From contig JAFQCH010000016.1 of assembly GCA_017416485.1 (NCBI GenBank), positions 124,001 to 188,000 on the forward strand: 64,000 bases of DNA, written 5' to 3'. This document shows positions 56,130 through 64,000 of this stretch, one piece after another (position 1 is the stretch's first letter; every line of letters begins with the position of its first letter). The translations under genes and the position numbers were made by a program. Source of the DNA: Clostridia bacterium. GTDB taxonomy: Bacteria; Bacillota; Clostridia; Oscillospirales; Acutalibacteraceae. The notes below the pieces were generated by a model. It ran no database searches and was not told the DNA's origin. It saw only the letters and a program-made list of their open reading frames with translations.

Positions 56130-56174
56130 TGGTTGCGGGGAGAGGACTTGAACCTATGACCTCCGGGTTATGAG
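56130..56174 (-). tRNA. 3' fragment of a tRNA-Met gene, probable attachment site
   Basis: 45 nt on the minus strand run exactly from the anticodon loop (CTCATAA, anticodon CAU) through CCCGGAGGTC and the T-arm ATAGGTTCAAGTCCTCTCCC to CGCAACCA. The matching 5' half is absent; upstream is unrelated AT-rich DNA. tRNA fragments of this extent are left by tyrosine-recombinase integration (attR). It is not a functional tRNA. The gap 55901-56545 otherwise shows a terminator and no gene. Confidence 0.85.
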
Positions 56175-56545
56175 TCGTTTTCACAAAAGTTCTGCATAAC
56201 TTTTTTGCTGAAAATGCAGATTTTTCCAATGAAAAACAATTTTTAACCGACAGAAACCGTAAAAAATATCTCAAAAAGGGCTTCGTCACGAGTTGTAAAT
56301 ATTAAAATAATGCTCTTTTTTATGTAAAAGTGGTCAGGTGTTTTGGTCAATTTTAATGTTTTGTTGTATGGCCATCTTGCATAGTGCAGCGCAATTAGGG
56401 CATAAGCAGACGTTCATAGGCATCAGAAATCACTGTGGAAATACGACGGTTAATCTAATGTCGAGTAGTTTGTGCTGTTGTAAAAAAAGGGGATAGATTT
56501 AATCGTTTCTCTGTGGTATTATGAAGAAAAAAGGAGGTGTGCGGT

Positions 56546-58198
56546 ATGAAATTCGGTTCTGCTAAAAATATCAGAAATATCATAATAATATCTGTGCTTT
56601 TGGTCTGCGCCTTTGTTTTTCGTGCTGTTGCCTTTAAAACCGATGATTATTTTATCGCAACACTTCTTCTGACTTTAAGAAATGTTGTGCATATCATTAT
56701 GATAATCGTATGGTCTGTATCAATTTATATGCGTGTTGTCAGCAAGCAGATCCGCAATATGCTGATGACCGTTGGTGCATTGATGATTGCATGGCTCATT
56801 ATAAGAACCTGCAAGCTGGAGTTTTTGTATACCACCGATACACTTACGCGTTATTTATGGTATGCTTTTTATGTGCCGATGATTCTGATTCCTCTGATCG
56901 GGGTCTTTATTACCATGCACATCGGCAAAGCCGACGATTATATGATTCCGGCCAAATACAAACTGTATTTCATTCCGGCTGTTCTTGTGATTCTGTTGGT
57001 ATTTACGAATGATTACCATCGTCTTGTCTTTGATTTTCCGAATGGTATACATTATTTTAATTCTGATTATACATATGGAATTTTGTATTTTATTCCGGCC
57101 GGTTGGTTTACTTTGCTCGGCTTTTATTTTGTACTCAAGCTCCTTATTAAAAGCAGAGTGCCAGGAAGTCGGGTGTTTCAGAAGGTACATATTCTGATTA
57201 TGGCAACGGCTGTTGTTTTCTGGTGTCTGTATGCATTTACCGGAATTGACGCGGACCTTACAGCGGTTGACTGTGCTCTTATTACACTTCTTCTTGAAAG
57301 TGCAATTCAGAGCGGTCTTATCCGAACAAGCACTAACTACAGAACGCTTTTTGAAATATCAAGCGTAACGGCACAGATCGTTGATGATAATTTCAATGTT
57401 TGCATCCGTTCTGCTGAATCCGGGTATTTTACAACAGATATACTGAAAAATGCCGTTTCGGCACCGCAGAATCTCGGTGACTATATTCTGAATGCCGAAA
57501 AAATATCGGGCGGTTTCGTTTACTGGCAGGATGATATAAAGAAAATATCGGAGCTCATTGAAACCTTGCAGGAAACACAGAAGCAGCTGAGTGAAAATAA
57601 TTTTCTTTTGCAGGCTGAGTATGAGCTTAAGGAAAATAAAGCTAAAACAGAAGAAAAAAACCGTCTTTTCAATAAACTGATTTATGAAATTTCTCCTCAG
57701 CTTTCAAAGGCAGAAGAATTGCTGAATCTTGCTTCTTGTGAGGAAGAAAACAAAAGAAAACATCTTGCTAAGCTTGCAGTAATCGGGGCATATATAAAAA
57801 GACGGGGAAATCTTTTTATCATTTCTGAGGACAAAAAAATTATAAGGTCCCGTGAGATAGAATTCTGTATAAATGAGTCTTTGAGCAATTTAAGACAGCT
57901 TGATGTTGCCCCTTCGTTTGTTTTCAGCCTGCAAGAAGATATTGCAGCAGAAACTGCCGTAAAAGTATATGATATTTTTGAATTTTTCATTGAAGAGCTT
58001 CTGAATTTTGTTGATGCTGTTTTTGTTAAGATTTCTGAAAAAGACGGCTATATTTCAATGAGAATGATGTTCGGTGCTGAAAAAACGGGGTATGAAATCC
58101 ATACAGACAGTGAAATATTGAACGGTACAGAAATCAATATTGAAAACTCCGATGAGGATATACTTGTCGATATTCTCATCCCGAAGGAGGTAATGTGA
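56546..58198 (+). CDS. Membrane sensor with degenerate kinase domain (7TM N-terminus)
   Basis: A 550-residue protein. The first 235 residues have about seven or eight membrane segments, like the 7TM histidine-kinase N-terminal domain. Then comes a PAS-like part (residues 255-335), a coiled coil (LIETLQETQKQLSENNFLLQ) and a kinase-like C-terminus. The expected phospho-His helix reads LFNKLIYEISPQLSKAEELL, without His, and the N-box is degenerate (FFIEELLNFVDAVFVKI, lacking Asn-x-x-x-His). I read it as a sensor pseudokinase that works with the kinase encoded next. The ATG at 56546 follows AAGGAGGTG. First gene of the signalling operon. Confidence 0.75.
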   Translation: MKFGSAKNIRNIIIISVLLVCAFVFRAVAFKTDDYFIATLLLTLRNVVHIIMIIVWSVSIYMRVVSKQIRNMLMTVGALMIAWLIIRTCKLEFLYTTDTLTRYLWYAFYVPMILIPLIGVFITMHIGKADDYMIPAKYKLYFIPAVLVILLVFTNDYHRLVFDFPNGIHYFNSDYTYGILYFIPAGWFTLLGFYFVLKLLIKSRVPGSRVFQKVHILIMATAVVFWCLYAFTGIDADLTAVDCALITLLLESAIQSGLIRTSTNYRTLFEISSVTAQIVDDNFNVCIRSAESGYFTTDILKNAVSAPQNLGDYILNAEKISGGFVYWQDDIKKISELIETLQETQKQLSENNFLLQAEYELKENKAKTEEKNRLFNKLIYEISPQLSKAEELLNLASCEEENKRKHLAKLAVIGAYIKRRGNLFIISEDKKIIRSREIEFCINESLSNLRQLDVAPSFVFSLQEDIAAETAVKVYDIFEFFIEELLNFVDAVFVKISEKDGYISMRMMFGAEKTGYEIHTDSEILNGTEINIENSDEDILVDILIPKEVM

Positions 58199-58199
58199 T

Positions 58200-59471
58200 A
58201 TGATACCTTTTATCGGTCTGGGAACTTATGTAAGAGCATTGTTTCTGACAATTTTGTTTATTGAAGTGTGTGTTTCATTTTGTCTTACATTGTGGAGTTT
58301 TTTGCAAAAGCCGTTATTTCCGAAAATCATTTCACCTGCCGCCGCAATTTCTGCTCTTCTCTTTCTTCTGCCGTATGCTGCTTATGTTTTTGCGGAAAAG
58401 GAAGGCGTTGCAGTCAACGGCTACAGCTATATCGAAAAGTTTCTCAATATTCCTGCATTTTTCGTTATCTTGTTCACGATAGCAGATGCTATTATCCTTT
58501 CATTACTTCTTGTTTTTTTCTTTGTAAAAATCCGCCACAGTATATCAGCCTTTTCCGTAAAAGAGAGTGCAGATAAGCTTAAAACAGGAATATGCTTTTC
58601 TTATGAAAACGGAATGATAAAGCTTATAAATCACAAAATGGATGAATTGAGCAGAATCATAACCGGAAAAGAAATGACCAATGCCCTTGATTTCATAAAT
58701 TCCATCAGGAACAGAGAATGTCAGCCGGGAACAGAGGTTTTGTCCAGTGATAACGACATAATGATTCATCTTCCCGATGAGACAGTATGGCGATTCTCTG
58801 TTAAGAAAATAGGTGACATGTACGAGATTACTGCTGCGGATACCACTGATTTGTACAGGGTATCGGAAGAACTGAAGCTTTCCAATAATGAATTGAAGGA
58901 AATGAATGAACGTCTTCTTAAATACGGAGAAAATGTTGATGAGCTCACAAAATCCCGCGAGCGTCTTGAAACAAAATACCGTATTCATGCAGATCTCGGA
59001 AATGCACTTCTGGCGACAAGGTTGTATCTTCAGAATAATGACGGAAACGCCGACGATATTATTAACATCTGGAGGCGCAACATTACTGCATTGGGAGTCA
59101 AATATTCAGAAGAAACAGAGTATGATGACATAAAAGGACTTATTGATGCGGCAAAGGCTGTCGGAATAAAAGTGCACATCTCCGGTGATATGCCCGAAAA
59201 AGAGTATATAAAAAAACTGTTTACCGAGGCGACTGCCGAAGCACTCACAAATGCCGTTAAGCACGCAGATGCAAAGCATTTTAATATTTCCTTTACATCT
59301 GATCTTTTCAGTTTTACCGCATCATTTTCCAATGACGGCAAAATGGCAAACGAGTCTTTTTATGAAGGCGGAGGGCTTTCTTCGCTCAGAAAAAAGACGG
59401 AACGCATGGGCGGCAGAATGACAGTTGAAACCGAGCCTGCTTTTAATCTGATTTTAAAAGTTCCAAAATAA
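58200..59471 (+). CDS. Sensor histidine kinase
   Basis: A 423-residue kinase. Three N-terminal membrane segments (about 10-36, 43-66, 85-110), a PAS-like segment, a coiled coil (SEELKLSNNELKEMNERL) and a HisKA_3-like helix with the probable phospho-acceptor His263 in YRIHADLGNALLATRLYL. The ATPase N-box EALTNAVKHADAKH and the G-box EGGGLSSLRKKTERMGG look intact. The ATG lies one base after the previous stop, behind AAGGAGGT. Its partner is the LuxR-type regulator encoded 12 bp downstream. Confidence 0.85.
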   Translation: MIPFIGLGTYVRALFLTILFIEVCVSFCLTLWSFLQKPLFPKIISPAAAISALLFLLPYAAYVFAEKEGVAVNGYSYIEKFLNIPAFFVILFTIADAIILSLLLVFFFVKIRHSISAFSVKESADKLKTGICFSYENGMIKLINHKMDELSRIITGKEMTNALDFINSIRNRECQPGTEVLSSDNDIMIHLPDETVWRFSVKKIGDMYEITAADTTDLYRVSEELKLSNNELKEMNERLLKYGENVDELTKSRERLETKYRIHADLGNALLATRLYLQNNDGNADDIINIWRRNITALGVKYSEETEYDDIKGLIDAAKAVGIKVHISGDMPEKEYIKKLFTEATAEALTNAVKHADAKHFNISFTSDLFSFTASFSNDGKMANESFYEGGGLSSLRKKTERMGGRMTVETEPAFNLILKVPK

Positions 59472-59483
59472 GGAGAACATCGT

Positions 59484-60104
59484 ATGATAAACGTACTTAT
59501 AGTTGAAGATGACCGAATGGCAAGCAAGCTGCTTGAAGTGTTTTTACAGGACAGTGAGGTCTATAAGGTCATAGCCACAGTTGAAAGTGCTTCCATGGCA
59601 GAGCTTTTCTGCAGTAAAAAAATGTGCGATCTCATACTTATGGATGTTTGCACATCAATGAATGCAAGCGGACTTGATGCCGCAGAAAAAATCAAGGCAT
59701 CTTATCCTGAAATAAAAATTATAATCATCACAAGTCAGCCCGAAATCAGCTTTCTTGAGAGAGCAAAAAATATCGGTGTTGAGAGCTTCTGGTATAAAAC
59801 TCCGGTTGCAAGTGAATTGATAAGTGTAATGGACAGCACGGTTGCGGGCAAAAATGTGTATCCCGAAATGACTCCGACGCTTAAGATGGGCTACGCATTG
59901 AGTGTAGATTTCACAGAACGTGAGCTTGATGTGTTGCGTGCACTTATCACGGGTGACACAAACAAGGAAATCGGAGAACGGCTGAATATGTCGCAATATA
60001 CCGTGCGCGATTACATTCAGAGTATGCTCGAAAAAACAGGCTTCAGGAGCCGTACCGAACTCGCCGTAAAGGCAAGAGAAAGCGGACTTGTAATCAACCA
60101 ATAA
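59484..60104 (+). CDS. LuxR/NarL-type response regulator
   Basis: A 206-residue regulator. Receiver domain with acidic pair Glu8-Asp9, Asp10, phospho-acceptor Asp54 (LILMDVCTS), Thr/Ser switch ITSQPE and Lys in FWYKTP. C-terminal helix-turn-helix about 140-200: TERELDVLRALITGDTNKEI and LNMSQYTVRDYIQSMLEKTG. Third gene of the signalling operon. The palindrome at 60164-60177, just downstream in the promoter of the next gene, is its most likely target. Confidence 0.93.
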   Translation: MINVLIVEDDRMASKLLEVFLQDSEVYKVIATVESASMAELFCSKKMCDLILMDVCTSMNASGLDAAEKIKASYPEIKIIIITSQPEISFLERAKNIGVESFWYKTPVASELISVMDSTVAGKNVYPEMTPTLKMGYALSVDFTERELDVLRALITGDTNKEIGERLNMSQYTVRDYIQSMLEKTGFRSRTELAVKARESGLVINQ

Positions 60105-60108
60105 CTAC

Positions 60109-60140
60109 GGGGCTGTGAAAACAGCCTCTTTTCTTTTTTT
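60109..60140 (+). terminator. Terminator of the signalling operon
   Basis: GGGGCTGT-GAAA-ACAGCCTC followed by TTTTCTTTTTTTT, starting 5 bp after the regulator stop. It separates the regulator transcript from its presumed target gene. Confidence 0.85.
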
Positions 60141-60163
60141 TGCTGTATTTCTGTTTCTTTACC

Positions 60164-60206
60164 CCTACAAATGTAGGTAGATGAAAAAGATGTCCTGATT
60201 TATAAT
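60164..60206 (+). promoter_or_regulatory. Activator site and promoter of the 1206-residue secreted protein
   Basis: Palindrome CCTACAAATGTAGG (60164-60177), exactly 23 bp of spacer, then TATAAT (60201-60206), 34 bp before the ATG at 60240. No -35 hexamer is present where one is expected, which fits an activator-dependent promoter. The identical palindrome with identical spacing occurs at 63913-63955. Confidence 0.75.
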
Positions 60207-60239
60207 AATAAATAATTATGCAAAAAAGGAGTTAAATGT

Positions 60240-63200
60240 ATGCAAAAGAAAATTTTGAGCTTCATTCTTACCGCGACTCTTGTGCTTGGTGCTTTTTTGC
60301 CGTCCTTTGCGGTTTTGCCCAAAACGCAGGCACAAGCTGAAGTTGCATCGCCCTATAAGCAGAATGCAAACAATTCTATGGTTTATGTCAGTACCTATGA
60401 GGAGTTGCGTACTGCTGTCAAGTATGCAACGGATAACCAGACGATAACATTGCAAAGCGACATCAGTGAGGTGTCCGGGCATCCGATGGAAACATACGGT
60501 GATCTCGAATTCACTGTGGATGGTACTGTTGTGCTGGATATGAACGGTTGCAGCATCAGACTTGGCTCAAAAAACACGATAACTGTGTTCAACATCACGG
60601 GCAAGACGAAACTGCATATCATCAACTCAAGAATTGATGAAAACGATTGCGACATCAACTTCGTTCCCCAGAATAAAGTGGTTACCTACCGCATGCCCCG
60701 TTCAGTTATCTGCGTCAACAATGCCGCCGCAGAGTTGTATATCCACAACGGTATTCATCTCATTCTCGAAGAAAATACAAATCTGACGGACAGTGATTCA
60801 CTTGTGGCACTTCTGATATATGCCATCGGCCGTCTGGAAGTAATGGGAGAGATTGAAAGCGTTCCCACCATCTGGGCACAGCCCAAGGGGAGCGACGGCA
60901 TTTTCTTCTGGGGTGACCCGAGAGATCCGGATACGTTTGTTAATACATCCGTTTTTCTGCGCTCGGGTGTCATTTCAGCACACGGAAACAGCGTCAGAGC
61001 GGATGAACTGAGCACATCCTCCTTCAAGGAATTCAAACTTGCAACGAATCTTATGGCATACGGTGACGACAGCAATACCGACAGACTGTATGTTAAATAC
61101 AGTACGGATATGACCATTGATGACATTACACTTACGGACGGCACCTTCGTGGCTGCCGGCAACGATCTTTCCGCAATCGATACGATCGCAGAGCTGTGTG
61201 TCAATGACGGTGAATGTGTTTATTTTTACCCCAAAACATACTGTACGCACAGCAGTGGTGAGAACACGCCGGTTCTCAGCTATGCAGACGGACATTTGGA
61301 TCTGTGCAGCTGCAAAACAGCGTATGTGACAAGCAGTCACAATGCAGGCGCTGATAAAGCCTGCCTGCAGTGCGAGCTTACAGAAATGAACACCAATCCC
61401 GCAACAGCTATTGTTGACGAGGATGTTATTGAAGTCGGTACGCTGAGTGAGCTCAGAGATGCACTCAGAAGCAACAAGAGCAATTTTACGATCAGGCTTA
61501 CAAAAGACATTTATGATGCAAGCTTTTCTTCTGCTTCGATCAGAGCAGAAGCCATTACCCTTGCCGCTTACGGTACGGTTGTGCTGGATCTCAACGGCTT
61601 CGGTCTGTTTGTGACAACCGACAATGGGCCTTTGTTCATCCTGCAGGACAACTACTGCAACACCGCCGGCCCCACAAAGCTGATTATCAAGAATTCAGCA
61701 AGCAAAATGAGCTACATTGTAAATATGACTGCCGGCATTGTTATGCTTGACAATGCAGATTGCACATTCGTCCTTCTTGATAATGTAACTCTGATTACGG
61801 AAAGCACTGCAGATGCAGACAGCGCTGTGATCATTGCAAGAGAATTTGCCAATCTGAATATATTTGGCGGCGCCGTCAAAAACGTAATCGGTCATGCGGT
61901 TGCGTTTGACAACTCGTCCTACGAACCGTATCGGAATTCGTCTGTTTCCATCAGCACTGCTGATCTCGTCTCCGCTGAATCCTGCATTTCCTTCGGTTCT
62001 TCCGCATTCAAAACTGACTCGTTTGCGTCGTTTAAAGTCGGTCTTGCACGTTTTGAAATTCTGAACAACGAAAGCATTGCCGTGTTCGAGTGCAATAATC
62101 AGTCAACTGTCAAATGGAGTAATATCATCAGAACCTGGAATGCAACACAGTCTTATGATCTGTATGACAGCAAAATGAACAAGATGGACAAGACGGTTGC
62201 CGTCAACGGACAGAAGGGCACCATTCAGGTGCTTTTCGGTGAGGCATCCGATTGCACGGAGCATAATTTTGAATATTTCCTGTCCGAAACCGACAAGCAT
62301 TACGGAAATTGTACCCTGTGCGGACGCACGTACACTGCAGAACACACCAAGGTTGATTCCTGCACAAAGGGCGAGGTGATCGTATGTGATTGCGGAATCA
62401 GGGAAAAGGTTGTTGCACATACGATCAGACCACTCTCTGCTAAGAATCCTACCTGTGAACAGACCGGTATAAAAGAAGGATATTACAGATGTATTGTTGT
62501 GACCTGCGGCAAGTATTTTGCTGATGCAGCAGGTACAATTGAAGTTGCAAAAGAAGATGTTATCATCCCTGTAAAGCACACGCTGAATTTTGTTCCTGCA
62601 GAAGGTCCCGAATATCCGTCCTGTACTGACAACTGCATCCTGGCACACTACCACTGCTCCAAGTGTGAGCGCATGTTTGCTGATGAAAACGGTACAACCG
62701 AGCTGACGGAAGCTGAGGTTTACTTTACCGGAGCGCATGATTTTGAATATTTCACCAACAAGTATCCCACTTGTGAGGATTACGGTGTGATTGAGCATAA
62801 ATGGTGCCGCAACTGCAATCAGTATTTTGCACCCGACGGCAGCATCGGAAAGCAGGAGGATTTCTTTATCGAGCCCAACGGCCATACCTTCCCGCTGCTT
62901 CACTTCACCTACAAGGCTGAAACCTGTGTGGACGGCGGTCACATGGAATACTATCAGTGTGAAGAATGCGAAAAGTATTTCTCGGATGCCGCTGCAGCCG
63001 AAGAACTGACAACAACCGAGGTTTTCTTCCCCTCTCTCGGCGGCCACACAATGGTATTTGTTGAAAAAATCGAACCCTCCTGCACAATGGGCGGTGCCGA
63101 AGCACATTATGAATGTTCCTACTGCGGTCTGCTGGCAGAAGATGCGGACGCAACGGTTGAGCTTGAAGAAAGTGATATTTACATTGCACCCAAAGGACAC

Positions 63201-63860
63201 ATGAGCCAGTACCGTGATGCGGTCGCACCCGATTGTGTCAATCCCGGTAATAAAGAGCATTATGTTTGCCTGAACTGCGGCGAAACCTTCACGGATGCAT
63301 CCTGCAGCACCTACTTTGATGCTGTGATTCCCGCACTCGGTCACACCCCGGGTACAGCCGTAAAGGAAAATGAAGTTGCCCCCGAATGCGAAACAGCCGG
63401 TTCTTATGATTCGGTCACATACTGCACGGTCTGCAACGCAGAGGCAAGCAGAGAAACCATCCCGGTTGCACCGCTGTATCATCCCGATGATTACATTTCC
63501 GTTGAAAACAAGGTGGAGGCTACCTGTACACAGGACGGCTCTTATGATGAGGTTTTGCGTTGTATGATCTGTCACGGTGAGCTCAGCTGTGTAAGCCACA
63601 CTGTTCCTGCACTCGGTCACAATTACGTGAACGGCAAATGCACCAACTGCGGTGAAAAGGAATATCTGCCCGGTGACGTGGATGGAACCGGCACCGTCAC
63701 AGCTGCAGACGCCAGACTGGCGCTGCGTGCTTCTGTTAGCCTTGAAGTTCTCGACGAAAAACAGCTTCTTTCTGCCGATGTAGACGGCATCGCAGGCGTC
63801 ACTGCAGCCGATGCCCGCCTGATTTTGAGAGCATCTGTCGGTCTGGAAACACTTTCATAA
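60240..63860 (+). CDS. Large secreted repeat protein with C-terminal dockerin
   Basis: A 1206-residue exported protein. Signal peptide 1 to about 33 (MQKKILSFILTATLVLGAFL). Residues about 48-380 and 405-670 are two related beta-helix-like regions (STYEELRTAVKY with GTVVLDMNGCSI; TLSELRDALRS with GTVVLDLNGFGL). Residues about 680-1130 hold about ten repeats of 35-45 residues with a single Cys, a CxxC and a GH (ECSYCGL, CLNCGETF, ALGHT). The last 65 residues are a dockerin with two Ca loops (GDVDGTGTVTAADARLALRA, ADVDGIAGVTAADARLILRA). A surface adhesin or substrate-binding role is inferred. Ribosome site AAAAAGGAG. Confidence 0.85.
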   Translation: MQKKILSFILTATLVLGAFLPSFAVLPKTQAQAEVASPYKQNANNSMVYVSTYEELRTAVKYATDNQTITLQSDISEVSGHPMETYGDLEFTVDGTVVLDMNGCSIRLGSKNTITVFNITGKTKLHIINSRIDENDCDINFVPQNKVVTYRMPRSVICVNNAAAELYIHNGIHLILEENTNLTDSDSLVALLIYAIGRLEVMGEIESVPTIWAQPKGSDGIFFWGDPRDPDTFVNTSVFLRSGVISAHGNSVRADELSTSSFKEFKLATNLMAYGDDSNTDRLYVKYSTDMTIDDITLTDGTFVAAGNDLSAIDTIAELCVNDGECVYFYPKTYCTHSSGENTPVLSYADGHLDLCSCKTAYVTSSHNAGADKACLQCELTEMNTNPATAIVDEDVIEVGTLSELRDALRSNKSNFTIRLTKDIYDASFSSASIRAEAITLAAYGTVVLDLNGFGLFVTTDNGPLFILQDNYCNTAGPTKLIIKNSASKMSYIVNMTAGIVMLDNADCTFVLLDNVTLITESTADADSAVIIAREFANLNIFGGAVKNVIGHAVAFDNSSYEPYRNSSVSISTADLVSAESCISFGSSAFKTDSFASFKVGLARFEILNNESIAVFECNNQSTVKWSNIIRTWNATQSYDLYDSKMNKMDKTVAVNGQKGTIQVLFGEASDCTEHNFEYFLSETDKHYGNCTLCGRTYTAEHTKVDSCTKGEVIVCDCGIREKVVAHTIRPLSAKNPTCEQTGIKEGYYRCIVVTCGKYFADAAGTIEVAKEDVIIPVKHTLNFVPAEGPEYPSCTDNCILAHYHCSKCERMFADENGTTELTEAEVYFTGAHDFEYFTNKYPTCEDYGVIEHKWCRNCNQYFAPDGSIGKQEDFFIEPNGHTFPLLHFTYKAETCVDGGHMEYYQCEECEKYFSDAAAAEELTTTEVFFPSLGGHTMVFVEKIEPSCTMGGAEAHYECSYCGLLAEDADATVELEESDIYIAPKGHMSQYRDAVAPDCVNPGNKEHYVCLNCGETFTDASCSTYFDAVIPALGHTPGTAVKENEVAPECETAGSYDSVTYCTVCNAEASRETIPVAPLYHPDDYISVENKVEATCTQDGSYDEVLRCMICHGELSCVSHTVPALGHNYVNGKCTNCGEKEYLPGDVDGTGTVTAADARLALRASVSLEVLDEKQLLSADVDGIAGVTAADARLILRASVGLETLS

Positions 63861-63872
63861 ATAAACTGCACA

Positions 63873-63904
63873 GCAGGCGCTCTTTTCGGAGTGCCTGTTT
63901 TTTT
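63873..63904 (+). terminator. Terminator of the large secreted protein
   Basis: CAGGCGCTC-TTTTCG-GAGTGCCTG (one G-T pair) followed by TTTTTTTTT, about 15 bp after the stop codon. Confidence 0.85.
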
Positions 63905-63912
63905 TTGCTCAC

Positions 63913-64000
63913 CCTACAAATGTAGGTTGTTTGACGGCATTATATTTTTTATTATATTACTGTGTATCTCTATACCAAATTCATATGACCAAAGGAGAAC
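63913..64000 (+). promoter_or_regulatory. Second activator site and promoter; gene starts beyond the window
   Basis: CCTACAAATGTAGG (63913-63926), 23-bp spacer, TATTAT (63950-63955), then an AT-rich leader with AAAGGAG at 63992-63998, the ribosome site of a gene that begins outside the window. No good -35 box. Same layout as 60164-60206, so the next gene is probably co-regulated with the 1206-residue protein. Confidence 0.75.

Noticed and set aside
55972-56289. ORF reading through the tRNA-Met fragment on the minus strand, ending in a THNPEVIGSSPLPATN-like phrase
   Set aside because: That phrase is the usual artefact of translating the 3' half of a tRNA. There is no integrase homology upstream.
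56400-56460. Minus-strand stretch INRRISTVISDAYERLLMP, reminiscent of the Tex family
   Set aside because: Only about 19 residues between stops. Too short to call a gene fragment.
62103-63620. 505-codon open frame on the minus strand
   Set aside because: Antisense to the Cys/His repeat region of the secreted protein. The translation is Cys/Ile/Gly-rich with no domain or ribosome site.

Overview
This window comes from the chromosome of a spore-forming Clostridia-type member of the Bacillota, probably a gut or anaerobic-digester organism of the Oscillospirales or Christensenellales kind. The evidence is a SpoIIE sporulation phosphatase, strong AGGAGG ribosome-binding sites, sigma-A promoters with 17-bp spacers, the dnaX-ybaB-recR cluster preceded by a small SRP RNA, a ferredoxin-linked 2-oxoacid oxidoreductase and two secreted proteins with dockerin-like repeats. 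The lineage is inferred from gene content and is not certain. There is no rRNA, CRISPR array, complete IS or intact tRNA. No riboswitch was recognised.

Layout. 0-6.2 kb: ribulose-phosphate epimerase (cut by the window edge), a lipoprotein, a short-chain dehydrogenase, a secreted dockerin-like protein, GreA, an IspD/TarI-type cytidylyltransferase and a glycosyltransferase. 6.2-12.6 kb: iron alcohol dehydrogenase, a ketopantoate-reductase relative, then a leftward operon of a Gfo/Idh/MocA dehydrogenase, two sugar-phosphate isomerase-like TIM barrels and FolD. 12.7-18.9 kb: SpoIIE, a hydrolase-like protein without its serine, an ABC transporter and a cyclase. 18.9-24.4 kb: a glycolytic operon pgk-tpiA-gpmI ending in L-fucose isomerase. 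24.7-30.5 kb: a regulator fused to a desulfoferrodoxin-like domain, a sulfatase, and a two-gene 2-oxoacid:ferredoxin oxidoreductase.

31-36 kb is an accessory, AT-rich strip ending at ssrA (tmRNA). It holds a seven-zinc-finger protein with an embedded nuclease domain, a small unknown protein, two frameshifted remnants and several structured repeats. One repeat next to ssrA carries a copy of the tmRNA 3' end. 35.9-44.3 kb is housekeeping: smpB, argS, a DUF1934 protein, SRP RNA, dnaX, ybaB and recR, then a sugar kinase and an unknown protein. 44.4-51.1 kb is a leftward operon of two dehydrogenases, UxaB, UxaA, an amidohydrolase and a NUP-family protein. It could make up an oxidative L-galactose/L-galactonate route into the hexuronate pathway. 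Enolase and a GH35 beta-galactosidase follow.

56-64 kb looks like the end of an integrated element. It begins at a 45-nt fragment of a tRNA-Met gene. It then carries a membrane pseudokinase, a histidine kinase, a LuxR-type response regulator and a 1206-residue secreted protein with duplicated beta-helix-like domains, a Cys/His-rich repeat array and a dockerin. The promoter of that secreted protein and the promoter at the right edge of the window share the palindrome CCTACAAATGTAGG, placed exactly 23 bp before the -10 box in both. This is the best candidate for an undescribed regulatory and surface-protein system here.
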